Positions 8,701 to 16,742 of a stretch of 64,000 nt of DNA are shown piece after piece. Numbering within the stretch: the first letter of the stretch is position 1; each line of letters starts with the position of its first letter. Below the pieces are notes generated by a model that was not told the DNA's origin, did no database searches, and saw only the letters and a program-made list of their open reading frames with translations. The DNA is from Cumulibacter soli. Its GTDB lineage: Bacteria; Actinomycetota; Actinomycetes; Mycobacteriales; Antricoccaceae. Made by a program: the position numbers and the translations under genes. The stretch is taken from the NCBI RefSeq assembly GCF_004382795.1, contig NZ_SMSG01000003.1, positions 186,001 to 250,000 on the forward strand. Reading direction: 5' to 3'.

Positions 8701-10022
8701 TGACCGCGTTAGGCATTCTGCTATTCGTCATCGGACTGCTTTTCTCAATCTGGTGGCATGAGCTCGGCCATTTCGCTGCGGCGCGACGTTTTGATATGCG
8801 CGTCAGCCAGTTCATGGTGGGCTTCGGGCCGACAGCGTTCTCGCGGCAGATTGGCGAGACGGAACACGGGATCAAGTGGATTCCGCTCGGCGGCTACATC
8901 CGGATCATCGGCATGATCCCGCCGAAGCCGGCGCGCAAACCCCGTAAGGGGCCGTTCTCAGGATTGATCGCCGAGGTACGTGAGCAATCAGCCGCCGACC
9001 TGAAGCCTGGTGACGAAACCCGCGCGTTCTACACCAAACCGTGGTGGCAGCGGGCCATCACTATGTTCGCTGGGCCGCTACAGAACCTCATCTTTGCGCT
9101 GGTGCTGTTCACCATCATCCTCACCACGCTCGGCGTGCACACGCCATCACTGACCGTGCAGACGGTCAACGAATGCGTGCTCCCGTCCACGACCAACGCC
9201 GACGACTGCACGAAGCCGGTCGACGCTGACGGGATCGTGTGCGAGAGCGGGGACACAGCATGCGCACTGCCTGCCGCCAGCCCGGCCGCGGAAGCGGGAT
9301 TCGAGGTCGGCGACACGATCGTGGCGATGAACGGTGAGCCAGTCGAGGACTGGGAGACCGTTCGCGAGGAGATCCGCGTGTCGCCTGGTGAGCAGATGAC
9401 ATTTACGGTCGACCGTGGCGGTGAACACCTGCAGTTGTCACTCGTCCCGATGCGCAACGAGATGCCCTCGGACGAGGACCCGAACGAGACCGTCGAGGTC
9501 GGGTATGTCGGGCTAGCGCCAAGCCAACCAATGACGACCCTGTCCATCACGGAGGTCCCCGGGCACGTATGGGATTTCGCCGGCCTTGCCGTCGAGCGCA
9601 TCATCGAATTACCGCAGCGGGTGCCGGCGCTGATCGACGCTACGTTTGCCGGCGGCGAGCGCGATCCGGAAGGACCGGTGGGACTCGTCGGAGTCGGCCG
9701 CATCTCCGGCGAGATTCTGTCGATGCCGTCGCCGGCAACCGAGCGAATCGCCTACTTCCTGTCGCTGCTGGCGAGCCTGAACATGATGTTGTTCCTGTTC
9801 AACTTGATCCCGCTGTATCCGCTGGACGGTGGCCATATCGCCGGAGCGCTGTACGAGGGTCTGCGCAACGCGGTCTACCGGATTCGAGGCAAGACGCCGC
9901 CTGGACCGATCGACATTGCGGCGGCGATGCCAGTCGCCTACGTGGTCGCAGGTGTATTCGTCCTGTTTTCGCTGTTGCTGGTGGTGGCGGACGTGATTAA
10001 CCCGATCACGCTGATGCAATAG
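8697..10022 (+). CDS. M50 site-2 intramembrane zinc metalloprotease (RseP/Rip1 type)
   Basis: A 441-residue S2P-family protease that cuts membrane-bound anti-sigma factors or other substrates within the bilayer. HELGH at residues 21-25 gives two zinc ligands and the catalytic Glu inside TM1. A PDZ-like region lies around residues 195-260 ([20 protein letters not shown]). [12 protein letters not shown] near 368-379 gives the third zinc ligand. In mycobacteria Rip1 occupies the same dxr-rip1-ispG position. The first ATG overlaps the dxr stop by 4 nt, so translation is probably coupled. Confidence 0.93.
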   Translation: MMTALGILLFVIGLLFSIWWHELGHFAAARRFDMRVSQFMVGFGPTAFSRQIGETEHGIKWIPLGGYIRIIGMIPPKPARKPRKGPFSGLIAEVREQSAADLKPGDETRAFYTKPWWQRAITMFAGPLQNLIFALVLFTIILTTLGVHTPSLTVQTVNECVLPSTTNADDCTKPVDADGIVCESGDTACALPAASPAAEAGFEVGDTIVAMNGEPVEDWETVREEIRVSPGEQMTFTVDRGGEHLQLSLVPMRNEMPSDEDPNETVEVGYVGLAPSQPMTTLSITEVPGHVWDFAGLAVERIIELPQRVPALIDATFAGGERDPEGPVGLVGVGRISGEILSMPSPATERIAYFLSLLASLNMMLFLFNLIPLYPLDGGHIAGALYEGLRNAVYRIRGKTPPGPIDIAAAMPVAYVVAGVFVLFSLLLVVADVINPITLMQ

Positions 10023-10049
10023 GCGCGCCACGGCACCGGGGTTCACGGA

Positions 10050-10055
10050 TAGCAT
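10050..10055 (+). promoter_or_regulatory. -10-like element of a probable leaderless ispG transcript
   Basis: TAGCAT lies 7 nt before the ispG ATG, in the 40-nt gap after the M50 protease gene. No Shine-Dalgarno is visible, so transcription would begin at or very near the ATG. No clear -35 is seen. Confidence 0.5.
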
Positions 10056-10062
10056 TGTCTGC

Positions 10063-11211
10063 ATGAGCGTCTCCCTCGGTATGCCGCAGCTTCCACCGCC
10101 GGTACTAGCCCCCCGCCGGGCGACCCGCCAGTTGAACGTCGGCGGCGTGCTGGTCGGTGGCGACGCACCGGTATCCGTGCAGTCGATGACCACGACACTG
10201 ACCGCGGACGTAAATGCGACGCTGCAGCAGATTGCCGAGTTGACCGCGTCAGGGTGCCAGATCGTGCGAGTGGCAGTGCCGAGTCAGGACGATGCGGACG
10301 CCCTGCCGGCGATCGCGAAGAAGTCGCAGATCCCCGTCATCGCCGACATCCATTTCCAGCCGAAGTATGTGTTCGCCGCGATCGATGCCGGCTGCGCCGC
10401 CGTTCGGGTGAATCCGGGCAACATCAAGGCTTTCGACGACAAGGTCGCCGAGATCGCTCGCGCCGCCAGTGCGGCCGGCACACCGATCCGCATCGGAGTG
10501 AACGCCGGCTCGTTGGACAAACGGCTTCTGGCCAAGTACGGCAAGGCGACTCCCGAGGCGCTGGTGGAGTCTGCGCTGTGGGAATGCTCGTTGTTCGAGG
10601 AGCACGACTTCCGCGACATCAAGATCTCGGTGAAGCATCATGACCCCGTCGTGATGGTGCGTGCATACGAGTTGCTGGCCGAGCAGTGCGACTATCCGCT
10701 GCACCTCGGGGTCACCGAGGCCGGACCGGCATTCCAGGGCACAATCAAATCCGCTGTGGCGTTCGGCGCGCTGCTGAGCAAGGGGATCGGGGACACGATC
10801 CGGGTGTCGCTGTCTGCGCCGCCGGTTGAAGAGGTCAAAGTCGGGCTACAAATCCTGGAATCGCTGAACCTCCGCCAGCGTGGTCTGGAGATCGTCTCGT
10901 GCCCGTCCTGCGGCCGCGCTCAGGTTGACGTCTACACGCTCGCTGAGCAGGTCACCGCCGGCCTGGAGGGGCTCAAAGTTCCATTGCGTGTGGCCGTCAT
11001 GGGATGCGTCGTGAACGGCCCGGGTGAGGCGCGCGAGGCCGACCTCGGCGTTGCCTCTGGCAATGGCAAGGGGCAGATCTTCGTTAAGGGCGAGGTAATC
11101 AAGACGGTTCCCGAGTCGCAGATCGTGGAGACCTTGATCGACGAAGCGATGCGGCTTGCCGACGAGATGGGCGTCGATGCAGCGGGCGAGCCATCCGTCA
11201 GCGTTTCTTAG
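10063..11211 (+). CDS. ispG: 4-hydroxy-3-methylbut-2-enyl-diphosphate synthase (flavodoxin)
   Basis: IspG (GcpE) is the [4Fe-4S] enzyme that turns MEcPP into HMBPP, the penultimate MEP-pathway step. The 382-residue protein has [19 protein letters not shown] near the N-terminus, the TIM-barrel segments [11 protein letters not shown] and VRVNPGNIK, and the C-terminal cluster ligands [11 protein letters not shown] and [11 protein letters not shown]. Together with dxr two genes upstream it gives a small isoprenoid cluster interrupted by the M50 protease, as in mycobacteria. A likely promoter directly before the gene would allow independent expression. Confidence 0.96.
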   Translation: MSVSLGMPQLPPPVLAPRRATRQLNVGGVLVGGDAPVSVQSMTTTLTADVNATLQQIAELTASGCQIVRVAVPSQDDADALPAIAKKSQIPVIADIHFQPKYVFAAIDAGCAAVRVNPGNIKAFDDKVAEIARAASAAGTPIRIGVNAGSLDKRLLAKYGKATPEALVESALWECSLFEEHDFRDIKISVKHHDPVVMVRAYELLAEQCDYPLHLGVTEAGPAFQGTIKSAVAFGALLSKGIGDTIRVSLSAPPVEEVKVGLQILESLNLRQRGLEIVSCPSCGRAQVDVYTLAEQVTAGLEGLKVPLRVAVMGCVVNGPGEAREADLGVASGNGKGQIFVKGEVIKTVPESQIVETLIDEAMRLADEMGVDAAGEPSVSVS

Positions 11212-11225
11212 CGAGGACCCGCGCT

Positions 11226-12053
11226 GTGAGCCTGGTGAGCCGCGCTCGAGCGGCGGGGGTGGCCGACCGCGAGCAGGTACTCGCGTTACTGGCGATGGAC
11301 CCGGTCGAATCGGTGCCGGTTTCGTCGTGGTTGAGTCGCTCCGGCGTCGAGCGCGGGTTGCGTTCGGGCAACGTGTGGCTGCACGGTGACTCGCTGTGCT
11401 TTTCCGGTGCGAACCTTTTGCCGGTCAATATGGACGCTGACGCCGCCCGCGCGTTCGCCGATCTGGCGTTACGCCAGGGGCGGCGGTGTTCGTCGATTGT
11501 GGGTCGACTGCCGGCCACCGCTGATCTGTGGCGTATGCTGGAACCGCGTTGGGGTCCGGCCCGCGCCGTACGGCAGCGGCAGTTTGTGATGGTGACGCGC
11601 CAGGATGCGCCGATCGCGCCGGACCCGATGGTGCGTCATGCCCAGGCTGAGGACCTGGAGGAGTTTTTCACGGCCTCGGTCGAGATGTATACCGAGGAGA
11701 TCGGGGCATCGCCGATCGCGCATGACGGCGGATCGTCATACCGCTACCGGATCGCGCAGTTGATTCGCGACGGCTTCGCGTTCGTGCGGGTCGAAGACGG
11801 GCGAGTGATCTTCAAGGCCGAGTTGGGTGCGGTCAGTGGCGGATGCGCGCAATTGCAGGGCGTATGGGTACACCCGGATCGACGTGGTGAGGGAATTGGA
11901 TCCGCCGCGACGGCCGCCGTATTGCGCTTGGCGCGCAGCGCGGGAATGACCACGGTCTCGCTGGCCGTCAACGATTTCAATATCGCCGCTGTGCGCTCAT
12001 ACCTGCGGTGTGGCTTCGAGGTGTTAGGCGCACAAATGGTTGTGCTTTTCTAG
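11226..12053 (+). CDS. DUF4081/GNAT family N-acetyltransferase
   Basis: A 275-residue protein with an N-terminal DUF4081-like half (about 1-125) and a C-terminal GNAT domain (about 135-275). The GNAT half shows the acetyl-CoA loop as QGVWVHPDRRGEGIGSAA (R-x-x-G-x-G/A), followed by AVNDFNIAAVRSYLRCGF. The acceptor is unknown; the same two-domain protein follows ispG in many actinobacteria. It starts at GTG 11226, 14 nt after the ispG stop, and converges on the minus-strand unit with only 10 nt between stops. Confidence 0.84.
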   Translation: MSLVSRARAAGVADREQVLALLAMDPVESVPVSSWLSRSGVERGLRSGNVWLHGDSLCFSGANLLPVNMDADAARAFADLALRQGRRCSSIVGRLPATADLWRMLEPRWGPARAVRQRQFVMVTRQDAPIAPDPMVRHAQAEDLEEFFTASVEMYTEEIGASPIAHDGGSSYRYRIAQLIRDGFAFVRVEDGRVIFKAELGAVSGGCAQLQGVWVHPDRRGEGIGSAATAAVLRLARSAGMTTVSLAVNDFNIAAVRSYLRCGFEVLGAQMVVLF

Positions 12054-12063
12054 TGCGCAACCT

Positions 12064-12978
12064 CTAGCGTTCGCGAGCCAACTTGGTGATCGCGTACGCC
12101 GTTGATCGATCCGCAGGTTTACCGCAGGACGGCGGCTTCGCGACGGTCTTGCGCGACTCGACCAGCCCCTGCCACACCGATCCTGCGACGGTCATCCGAA
12201 TCACGTGCCCTTCGTTGATCTGCTGGTAACTGAGCATGCGCACGTCGTCGATGCCAGTCAGGCCGAGCCGCAGGCGCAACTCGGCGTCCACCATTTGCGC
12301 TGCCGCAGGTAGGGAACTGAGGCCGCGTAGATCTTCAGCGATCACTTTCGCGTGCCGCTCGGCGTCGTACGCGCGTTCCGCAGACTCCTCGGTCAGTCGC
12401 CCGTACACGGCGCCACTGGGCAGCGCGAGCGCGGTTGCGGCGAATCGGTGCCCGCCGAGGTGACTGCATTCGTACACGCGCTGCGGGTATCGCGCGGCTA
12501 AGGCGCCGGCAATCGGCACTCCGTAAATCGCGCAGCACTGATCCCGCTTGGCGTGCGCACATACGAACAGCAGCTGCTCGGTGACCGATTCGGCGTCCGG
12601 ATGTACGGCCAGCGGTTGGTGCGCCGCCGCGGCGAGGTCCGAATCGAGCACCTCCGCGAGGTTGCGCACGGTGAACGTGACGACGGCACGATGCTGCCGC
12701 GCGAGCGTCGCAACGAATACCCGGCGCTGCAACGGAGCCCGCTCACGACGTCCAGGTTGACGAAAGACGAGCGTCTTGAGCCCTACATGTGCGGCCGCCG
12801 ACTCAAGTGCGGGCCCTATTCCGCCGAGTGTGCTGGGTCCGAGTGCCTTGTGCGGCCAAGCGCCGGGCTCTTCGACCAGCAGGTACCCCACCTCGGTGCT
12901 GCCGGCGCTACCGGCCATTGGCTCCCCGCTCATCAGCGAGCGCACGCTACAGCGTTGGGCGGCTTCTACTTGGCTCAC
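12064..12978 (-). CDS. Sucrase/ferredoxin-like (thioredoxin-fold) protein
   Basis: A 304-residue protein of the sucrase/ferredoxin-like family. The defining motifs are FVCAHAKRDQCCAIYG with three cysteines and, about 30 residues later, YECSHLGGHRFAAT. In this family the cysteines and histidines resemble a thioredoxin-fold [2Fe-2S] ferredoxin site. The function is not established. The start is taken as GTG at 12978, after AGGAGG; it overlaps the stop of the upstream acVLRF1 gene by 4 nt. It is the last gene of a four-gene minus-strand unit. Confidence 0.8.
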   Translation of the reverse strand: MSQVEAAQRCSVRSLMSGEPMAGSAGSTEVGYLLVEEPGAWPHKALGPSTLGGIGPALESAAAHVGLKTLVFRQPGRRERAPLQRRVFVATLARQHRAVVTFTVRNLAEVLDSDLAAAAHQPLAVHPDAESVTEQLLFVCAHAKRDQCCAIYGVPIAGALAARYPQRVYECSHLGGHRFAATALALPSGAVYGRLTEESAERAYDAERHAKVIAEDLRGLSSLPAAAQMVDAELRLRLGLTGIDDVRMLSYQQINEGHVIRMTVAGSVWQGLVESRKTVAKPPSCGKPADRSTAYAITKLARER

Positions 12979-13619
12979 GGGCCCTCCTGCGCCGGGGCAT
13001 TCGTGACGAGGATACGTACGGACCGCGCTGAGGTCAGCGCGTCGTCGATGGTCCGGCGCCGCGGTTCGCCCACCTCCACGGCGATAGTGCGGGCCGCTGA
13101 CAGGCTCCTCAGAGGCTGCGCGGTGCACACCGCGCGCACCAACTCCAGGTCGCCACCGGTAACTAGCAGGTCCACGGCACCGGGGACGTCGCCGAGGACA
13201 GTGCGGGCAGCGCCGGCTGCGGCCGTGGCTAACGCGGCGGCTTGATTGGCGCGGCGCCGGGCAAAGCGCTGCTGACTCTGCCCGCCGGCAGCGGTCCGAC
13301 CTTGTACATAACGGCTGCCGGTCTTCGATGCTGTCACGCGGTGGTGTGCGCCGTCGTACTCGACGCGCGCGATGCTGTAGCCGCCGCGTCGTACCAACGC
13401 GACTACGCCGGTTCCGGCCGGTAGTAGGGCTGCGATGAGCGCCGGTAGGTCAGTGATGCCCGGGAGCTCAATAGGTAATACAGCCCGAGCGCCGCGCACC
13501 GTGGCCACGACGGTTCCCTCCGGCTCTGCGGTGATCGAACAGATGGCGCCGTTGCGCGCCGCGAACCCGTCGAACCAGCGTTGCAGACGCTGCGGGGGAA
13601 CGTTGACCTGCGTGCTCAC
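12975..13619 (-). CDS. acVLRF1-type peptidyl-tRNA hydrolase (Vms1-like release factor 1 family)
   Basis: A 214-residue protein matching the actinobacterial Vms1-like release-factor-1 family (acVLRF1). Relatives in eukaryotes (Vms1/ANKZF1) release nascent chains from stalled 60S peptidyl-tRNA in ribosome quality control. The diagnostic loop is TAAGGQSQQRFARRR (about residues 108-122), with a catalytic Gln in a GGQ-like setting, preceded by GSRYVQGR. Start GTG 13619 overlaps the upstream DUF4439 stop; a longer frame reaches 13715 but enters that gene. Translational coupling on both sides suggests a shared expression programme. Confidence is in the family; the substrate in this organism is inferred. 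Confidence 0.83.
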   Translation of the reverse strand: MSTQVNVPPQRLQRWFDGFAARNGAICSITAEPEGTVVATVRGARAVLPIELPGITDLPALIAALLPAGTGVVALVRRGGYSIARVEYDGAHHRVTASKTGSRYVQGRTAAGGQSQQRFARRRANQAAALATAAAGAARTVLGDVPGAVDLLVTGGDLELVRAVCTAQPLRSLSAARTIAVEVGEPRRRTIDDALTSARSVRILVTNAPAQEGP

Positions 13620-14056
13620 GCCATACCTGGGAGCGAAGGCGGCAATGCTTCCGGGTCGAGTTCTCGACGCCAGCGCCCGGCCGCAGACGCGGTATCGAGC
13701 ATGCCGTCGAGGCACAGTTGCCGGAACGTCGCGTCGGGCTCACCATCGGTGCCGATGCAGAACCGCCACTGCTGAGTCAGTGATTCCTCCACGTCCGCCG
13801 CGAACGCCAAGGCCGATTCGTCGTCGCTGAGCAGTCCCGGCACACGGTAGCCGGCCTGAGCCGGGACGGGTTCACCATTCAGAGCGCGCAATAGATCCTC
13901 GATCTTGGTGCGCATCGCGCGTTGTGCGTTGTCGCGGCTGGTGATTGGCTTCAGGTACTCCTGGGAAACGGTAGCGCCGATCTCGCCGTACGCCCAGATC
14001 GCGGCGTGCTGATTCGCCAACACTTGTTGTAGGGCCTGGACTTGTTGCTCAGTCAT
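13616..14056 (-). CDS. DUF4439 ferritin-like protein
   Basis: A 146-residue, mostly helical protein beginning MTEQQVQALQQVLANQHAA. It fits the DUF4439 ferritin-like family: four-helix-bundle patterns with Glu and His (QHAAIWAYGEIGA near 16-28; DVEESLTQQWRFCIG near 93-107). No signal peptide is seen, so it should be cytoplasmic. The longer open frame lies inside the lipoprotein gene and is rejected. The start overlaps that gene's stop by 8 nt, and its own stop overlaps the acVLRF1 start. Whether it binds iron cannot be said. Confidence 0.75.
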   Translation of the reverse strand: MTEQQVQALQQVLANQHAAIWAYGEIGATVSQEYLKPITSRDNAQRAMRTKIEDLLRALNGEPVPAQAGYRVPGLLSDDESALAFAADVEESLTQQWRFCIGTDGEPDATFRQLCLDGMLDTASAAGRWRRELDPEALPPSLPGMA

Positions 14057-14519
14057 CGAGAACCTCCACCGCCTCTTGGTGACTTGCAGATAGCGCGGCA
14101 AGTAGTGGGGCTCGCTGTGCGGGCTGCGTGAGTGCGAGCTCACCGCATTTTGTGACGAGTGTTTGCTCGAGGTCGATGACGGTGCCGAGCGCCGCAGCCG
14201 GATCGGCGGTGTCGGAGGGCGGGGTGGGGCTCGGCACGTCGCCAGCGCGCAGGGCAAGTGCGCCGGCTAGCGCTGAGATCTGTTCCTGCACGTTCTGGGC
14301 TAAGCCGGTGAGGGCGTCGGAGGGCGCCGACGCGATGGCGGCTTCGTACCCGGCAGCTAACTCGAGATGATCATCTATTAACTCTGCCAGGGGATCGGGA
14401 GGCGCCGGCTCCGGTTCCTGCGGCGCCCGCGTGGTGCAGCCAGCCAGAGCCAATGCGAGCCCACCCGACGCAAGGAGTACCTGGCGTCGGCTCAACGGGG
14501 ACTGCGCGGAGATAGGCAC
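14049..14519 (-). CDS. Putative Tat-type lipoprotein, ferritin-like helical pattern
   Basis: The 156-residue product starts at GTG 14519 with SRRQVLLASGG followed by the lipobox LALAGC (Cys28), so it is probably exported (possibly by Tat, given the twin Arg) and lipid-anchored. The mature part has a short Pro-rich linker and then helices such as LIDDHLELAAGYEAAI and VIDLEQTLVTK. Their spacing of acidic and His residues resembles the downstream DUF4439 protein, so the two may be an outside/inside paralogous pair. It is the first gene of the four-gene minus unit, divergent from rimP. CAGACT lies 7 nt before the start, a weak -10 candidate. Confidence 0.65.
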   Translation of the reverse strand: MPISAQSPLSRRQVLLASGGLALALAGCTTRAPQEPEPAPPDPLAELIDDHLELAAGYEAAIASAPSDALTGLAQNVQEQISALAGALALRAGDVPSPTPPSDTADPAAALGTVIDLEQTLVTKCGELALTQPAQRAPLLAALSASHQEAVEVLDD

Positions 14520-14569
14520 CCTGTCCAGTCTGCCACCCGACTGCGTGGCGCCGGACGGTGGCTCTCCCG

Positions 14570-14575
14570 TAGGCT
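14570..14575 (+). promoter_or_regulatory. -10-like element upstream of rimP
   Basis: TAGGCT in the 115-nt divergent gap between the lipoprotein gene and rimP. Unlike the leaderless cases it would give a leader of about 50 nt, consistent with the good Shine-Dalgarno (AAGGAG) before rimP. No convincing -35 is visible. Confidence 0.35.
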
Positions 14576-14634
14576 CATACCCACAATTGCCCGACCTGCA
14601 GGTGCATCCACAGCACGGTGAAGGAGTACGTCCG

Positions 14635-15147
14635 ATGACCAGACGACCCCCTGGTGCCGCCGCTGGCGGACACGAGCGGCGCCAGCGCGAACTGGAGACC
14701 ACGCTGCGCCCCGTTGTCCAGGACGCCGGGTTTGATCTCGAAGCGCTCACGCTGTCACAGGCTGGGCGCCGCAGCGTTTTGCGGGTCATCGTGGACAGCG
14801 ATGCGGGCGTGAATCTCGACGATATAGCAGCAATCAGCCGGCGGGTCTCCGAACAGTTGGATGCCGGCGATGACGGGTTCGGTGCATCCCCGTACACTCT
14901 CGAGGTCACCTCCCCGGGGGTCGATCGGCCACTGACCGAAGTTCGGCACTGGCGTCGCGCGATCGGGCGATTGGTGCAGTGGCAACACAACGGGCGATCG
15001 ACGACCGGACGAGTTGCCGCAGTCGACGGCGATTCGGTGACGATCCGCCTCGATGGCAGGGATGAGCAGTTCAGCCGCGAGACTATCTCGCCGGCGCGTG
15101 TGCAGGTCGAGTTCAACAAGTCCGAAAGCGGCAAGGAGCATCCCTGA
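14635..15147 (+). CDS. rimP: Ribosome maturation factor RimP
   Basis: RimP assists 30S subunit maturation. The 170-residue product shows the family pattern: [33 protein letters not shown], the [10 protein letters not shown] segment, and [16 protein letters not shown], followed by the SH3-like C-terminal half. ATG 14635 is chosen because AAGGAG is 8-9 nt upstream; the frame extends farther 5' into the divergent gene. The stop overlaps the nusA start (TGATG). It heads the conserved rimP-nusA-ylxR-infB-rbfA cluster. Confidence 0.94.
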   Translation: MTRRPPGAAAGGHERRQRELETTLRPVVQDAGFDLEALTLSQAGRRSVLRVIVDSDAGVNLDDIAAISRRVSEQLDAGDDGFGASPYTLEVTSPGVDRPLTEVRHWRRAIGRLVQWQHNGRSTTGRVAAVDGDSVTIRLDGRDEQFSRETISPARVQVEFNKSESGKEHP

Positions 15148-16187
15148 TGAACGTAGATATCGCGGCGTTGCGCACGATCGAACGCGAAAAAGATATCTCG
15201 CTGGATACGGTCATCGACGCAATCCAGACCGCGCTGCTGTCGGCGTATCGGCACACCGAAGGCCACGCGCCACGTGCACGGGTCGAGATCGACCGCAAGA
15301 GCGGCCTGGTCCAGGTCCTGGCGCAGGAGGTCGACGCCGAAGGCACGGTAACGCGTGAGTGGGACGACACCCCAGAAGACTTCGGACGGATTGCCGCGAT
15401 GACCGCAAAGCAGGTCATCCTGCAGCGGCTACGCGAGGCCGAGCACGACAACACCTACGGAGAATTTGAAGGCCGCGAGGGCGATCTCGTCGGCGGTGTC
15501 ATCGAAGCCGACGCGATGCGCAACGAACGTGGTGTCGTTGCCGTGCGGCTCACGTCGAAACTCGAGGCTGCGATGCCAGCCAGCGAGCAGGTTCCCGGTG
15601 AGCGCTACACGCACGCCAGTCGGATCAAGGTGCTGATTGTCTCCGTCGTGCGTGGGCAGCGTGGGCCGCAGGTGACGGTGAGCCGCAGCCACCCGAATTT
15701 GGTCCGTAAACTCTTCGCGCTTGAGGTTCCTGAGATCTCTGACGGCACGGTGGACATCGTTTCGGTGGCTCGCGAGGCCGGCCACCGTAGCAAGATCGCC
15801 GTCCGGTCGAATTCGCCAGACGTCAGCGCGAAGGGTGCCTGCATCGGAGAGATGGGTGCTCGAGTACGTAACGTGATGAGCGAGCTACAAGGCGAAAAGA
15901 TCGACATCGTCGACTACTCGGACGTGCCCGAAGAGTTCGTCGCTTCGGCGTTGTCGCCTGCGCAGGTAATCAGTGTGACGGTGACCGACCGGTTCGCTCG
16001 CGCCGCGCGCGTCGTCGTACCCGACTTCCAGCTGTCGCTGGCGATTGGCCGCGAGGGGCAGAACGCGCGCCTCGCAGCTCGCTTGACCGGGTGGCGCATC
16101 GATATCCGATCGGACGCCGAGACAGATTCGGCGCACCTCGACGCCGTGCCACCCGCAGGCGATCAGCAAGGTCGTGCACACCCGTAA
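15147..16187 (+). CDS. nusA: Transcription termination/antitermination factor NusA
   Basis: NusA binds RNA polymerase and nascent RNA and modulates pausing, termination and antitermination. The 346-residue protein has the N-terminal RNAP-binding domain ([18 protein letters not shown]), an S1 domain (about 115-185), and two KH domains with [18 protein letters not shown] and [18 protein letters not shown]. It lacks the C-terminal acidic repeats of E. coli NusA, as is normal in Gram-positives. The start overlaps rimP's stop. Confidence 0.96.
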   Translation: MNVDIAALRTIEREKDISLDTVIDAIQTALLSAYRHTEGHAPRARVEIDRKSGLVQVLAQEVDAEGTVTREWDDTPEDFGRIAAMTAKQVILQRLREAEHDNTYGEFEGREGDLVGGVIEADAMRNERGVVAVRLTSKLEAAMPASEQVPGERYTHASRIKVLIVSVVRGQRGPQVTVSRSHPNLVRKLFALEVPEISDGTVDIVSVAREAGHRSKIAVRSNSPDVSAKGACIGEMGARVRNVMSELQGEKIDIVDYSDVPEEFVASALSPAQVISVTVTDRFARAARVVVPDFQLSLAIGREGQNARLAARLTGWRIDIRSDAETDSAHLDAVPPAGDQQGRAHP

Positions 16188-16322
16188 CCACCACGCCCAC
16201 CGATGCGGGCACGGTAGCGCGCATCCGGCATGTCACGATGCGTCCCGTATCCCGTCGCGGTATGCTGGTCGACGGCGTCGTGTCCGCACGACCCGCGCAC
16301 GGTGGGTGAGGAGTGGCTGTCC

Positions 16323-16601
16323 ATGAATCTCCGCATGTGCGTCGGGTGCCGCGGGCGAGCCGACGCCACTGAGTTGATCCGCTGCGTGGTTGACGCTGAT
16401 CATCCCGGAACACTCCGGATTGATCGACGGCGCCGCATCGCTGGACGTGGGGCGCACCTGCATCCGAGCGAGGCCTGCCTCGAGGCGGCGAAGCGCCGGC
16501 GCGCGTTCACTCGAGCCCTGCGGGTTTCCGGACCCCTGGATATCGCAGAACTTGAGCAGTACGTCACCGATGCGGGCCAACTCAATGTCCACAACCCGTG
16601 A
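16323..16601 (+). CDS. ylxR: YlxR family RNA-binding/nucleoid protein (DUF448)
   Basis: A 92-residue basic protein with the YlxR motif MCVGCRGRADATELIR at its start and GRGAHLHPSEACLEAAKRRR in the middle. YlxR lies between nusA and infB in most bacteria, as here; in Bacillus and Clostridium it has been described as a nucleoid-associated or RNase P-related regulator. ATG 16323 follows GAGGAG by about 10 nt; the frame continues upstream but without a matching N-terminus. Confidence 0.88.
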   Translation: MNLRMCVGCRGRADATELIRCVVDADHPGTLRIDRRRRIAGRGAHLHPSEACLEAAKRRRAFTRALRVSGPLDIAELEQYVTDAGQLNVHNP

Positions 16602-16672
16602 CCCGATTGGTATGGATCCCGATGAACAAGGCATCCCGATGAATCAGGCAGCCCGATGAAGATGCAGCGATG
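16602..16672 (+). repeat. Imperfect 16-17-nt tandem repeat before infB
   Basis: CCCGAT occurs at 16602, 16618, 16635 and 16652, i.e. every 16-17 nt; the last three are extended to CCCGATGAA with similar following bases. A weaker CGATGA follows near 16668. It fills much of the gap between ylxR and infB and lies in the infB mRNA leader. Confidence 0.6.
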
Positions 16673-16742
16673 ACTGTTCTTCACTGGAAAAACACGAGGT
16701 CGTAGCGGAACGTCTGCTGCGGCTTCAAAGACTAGGAGACCC

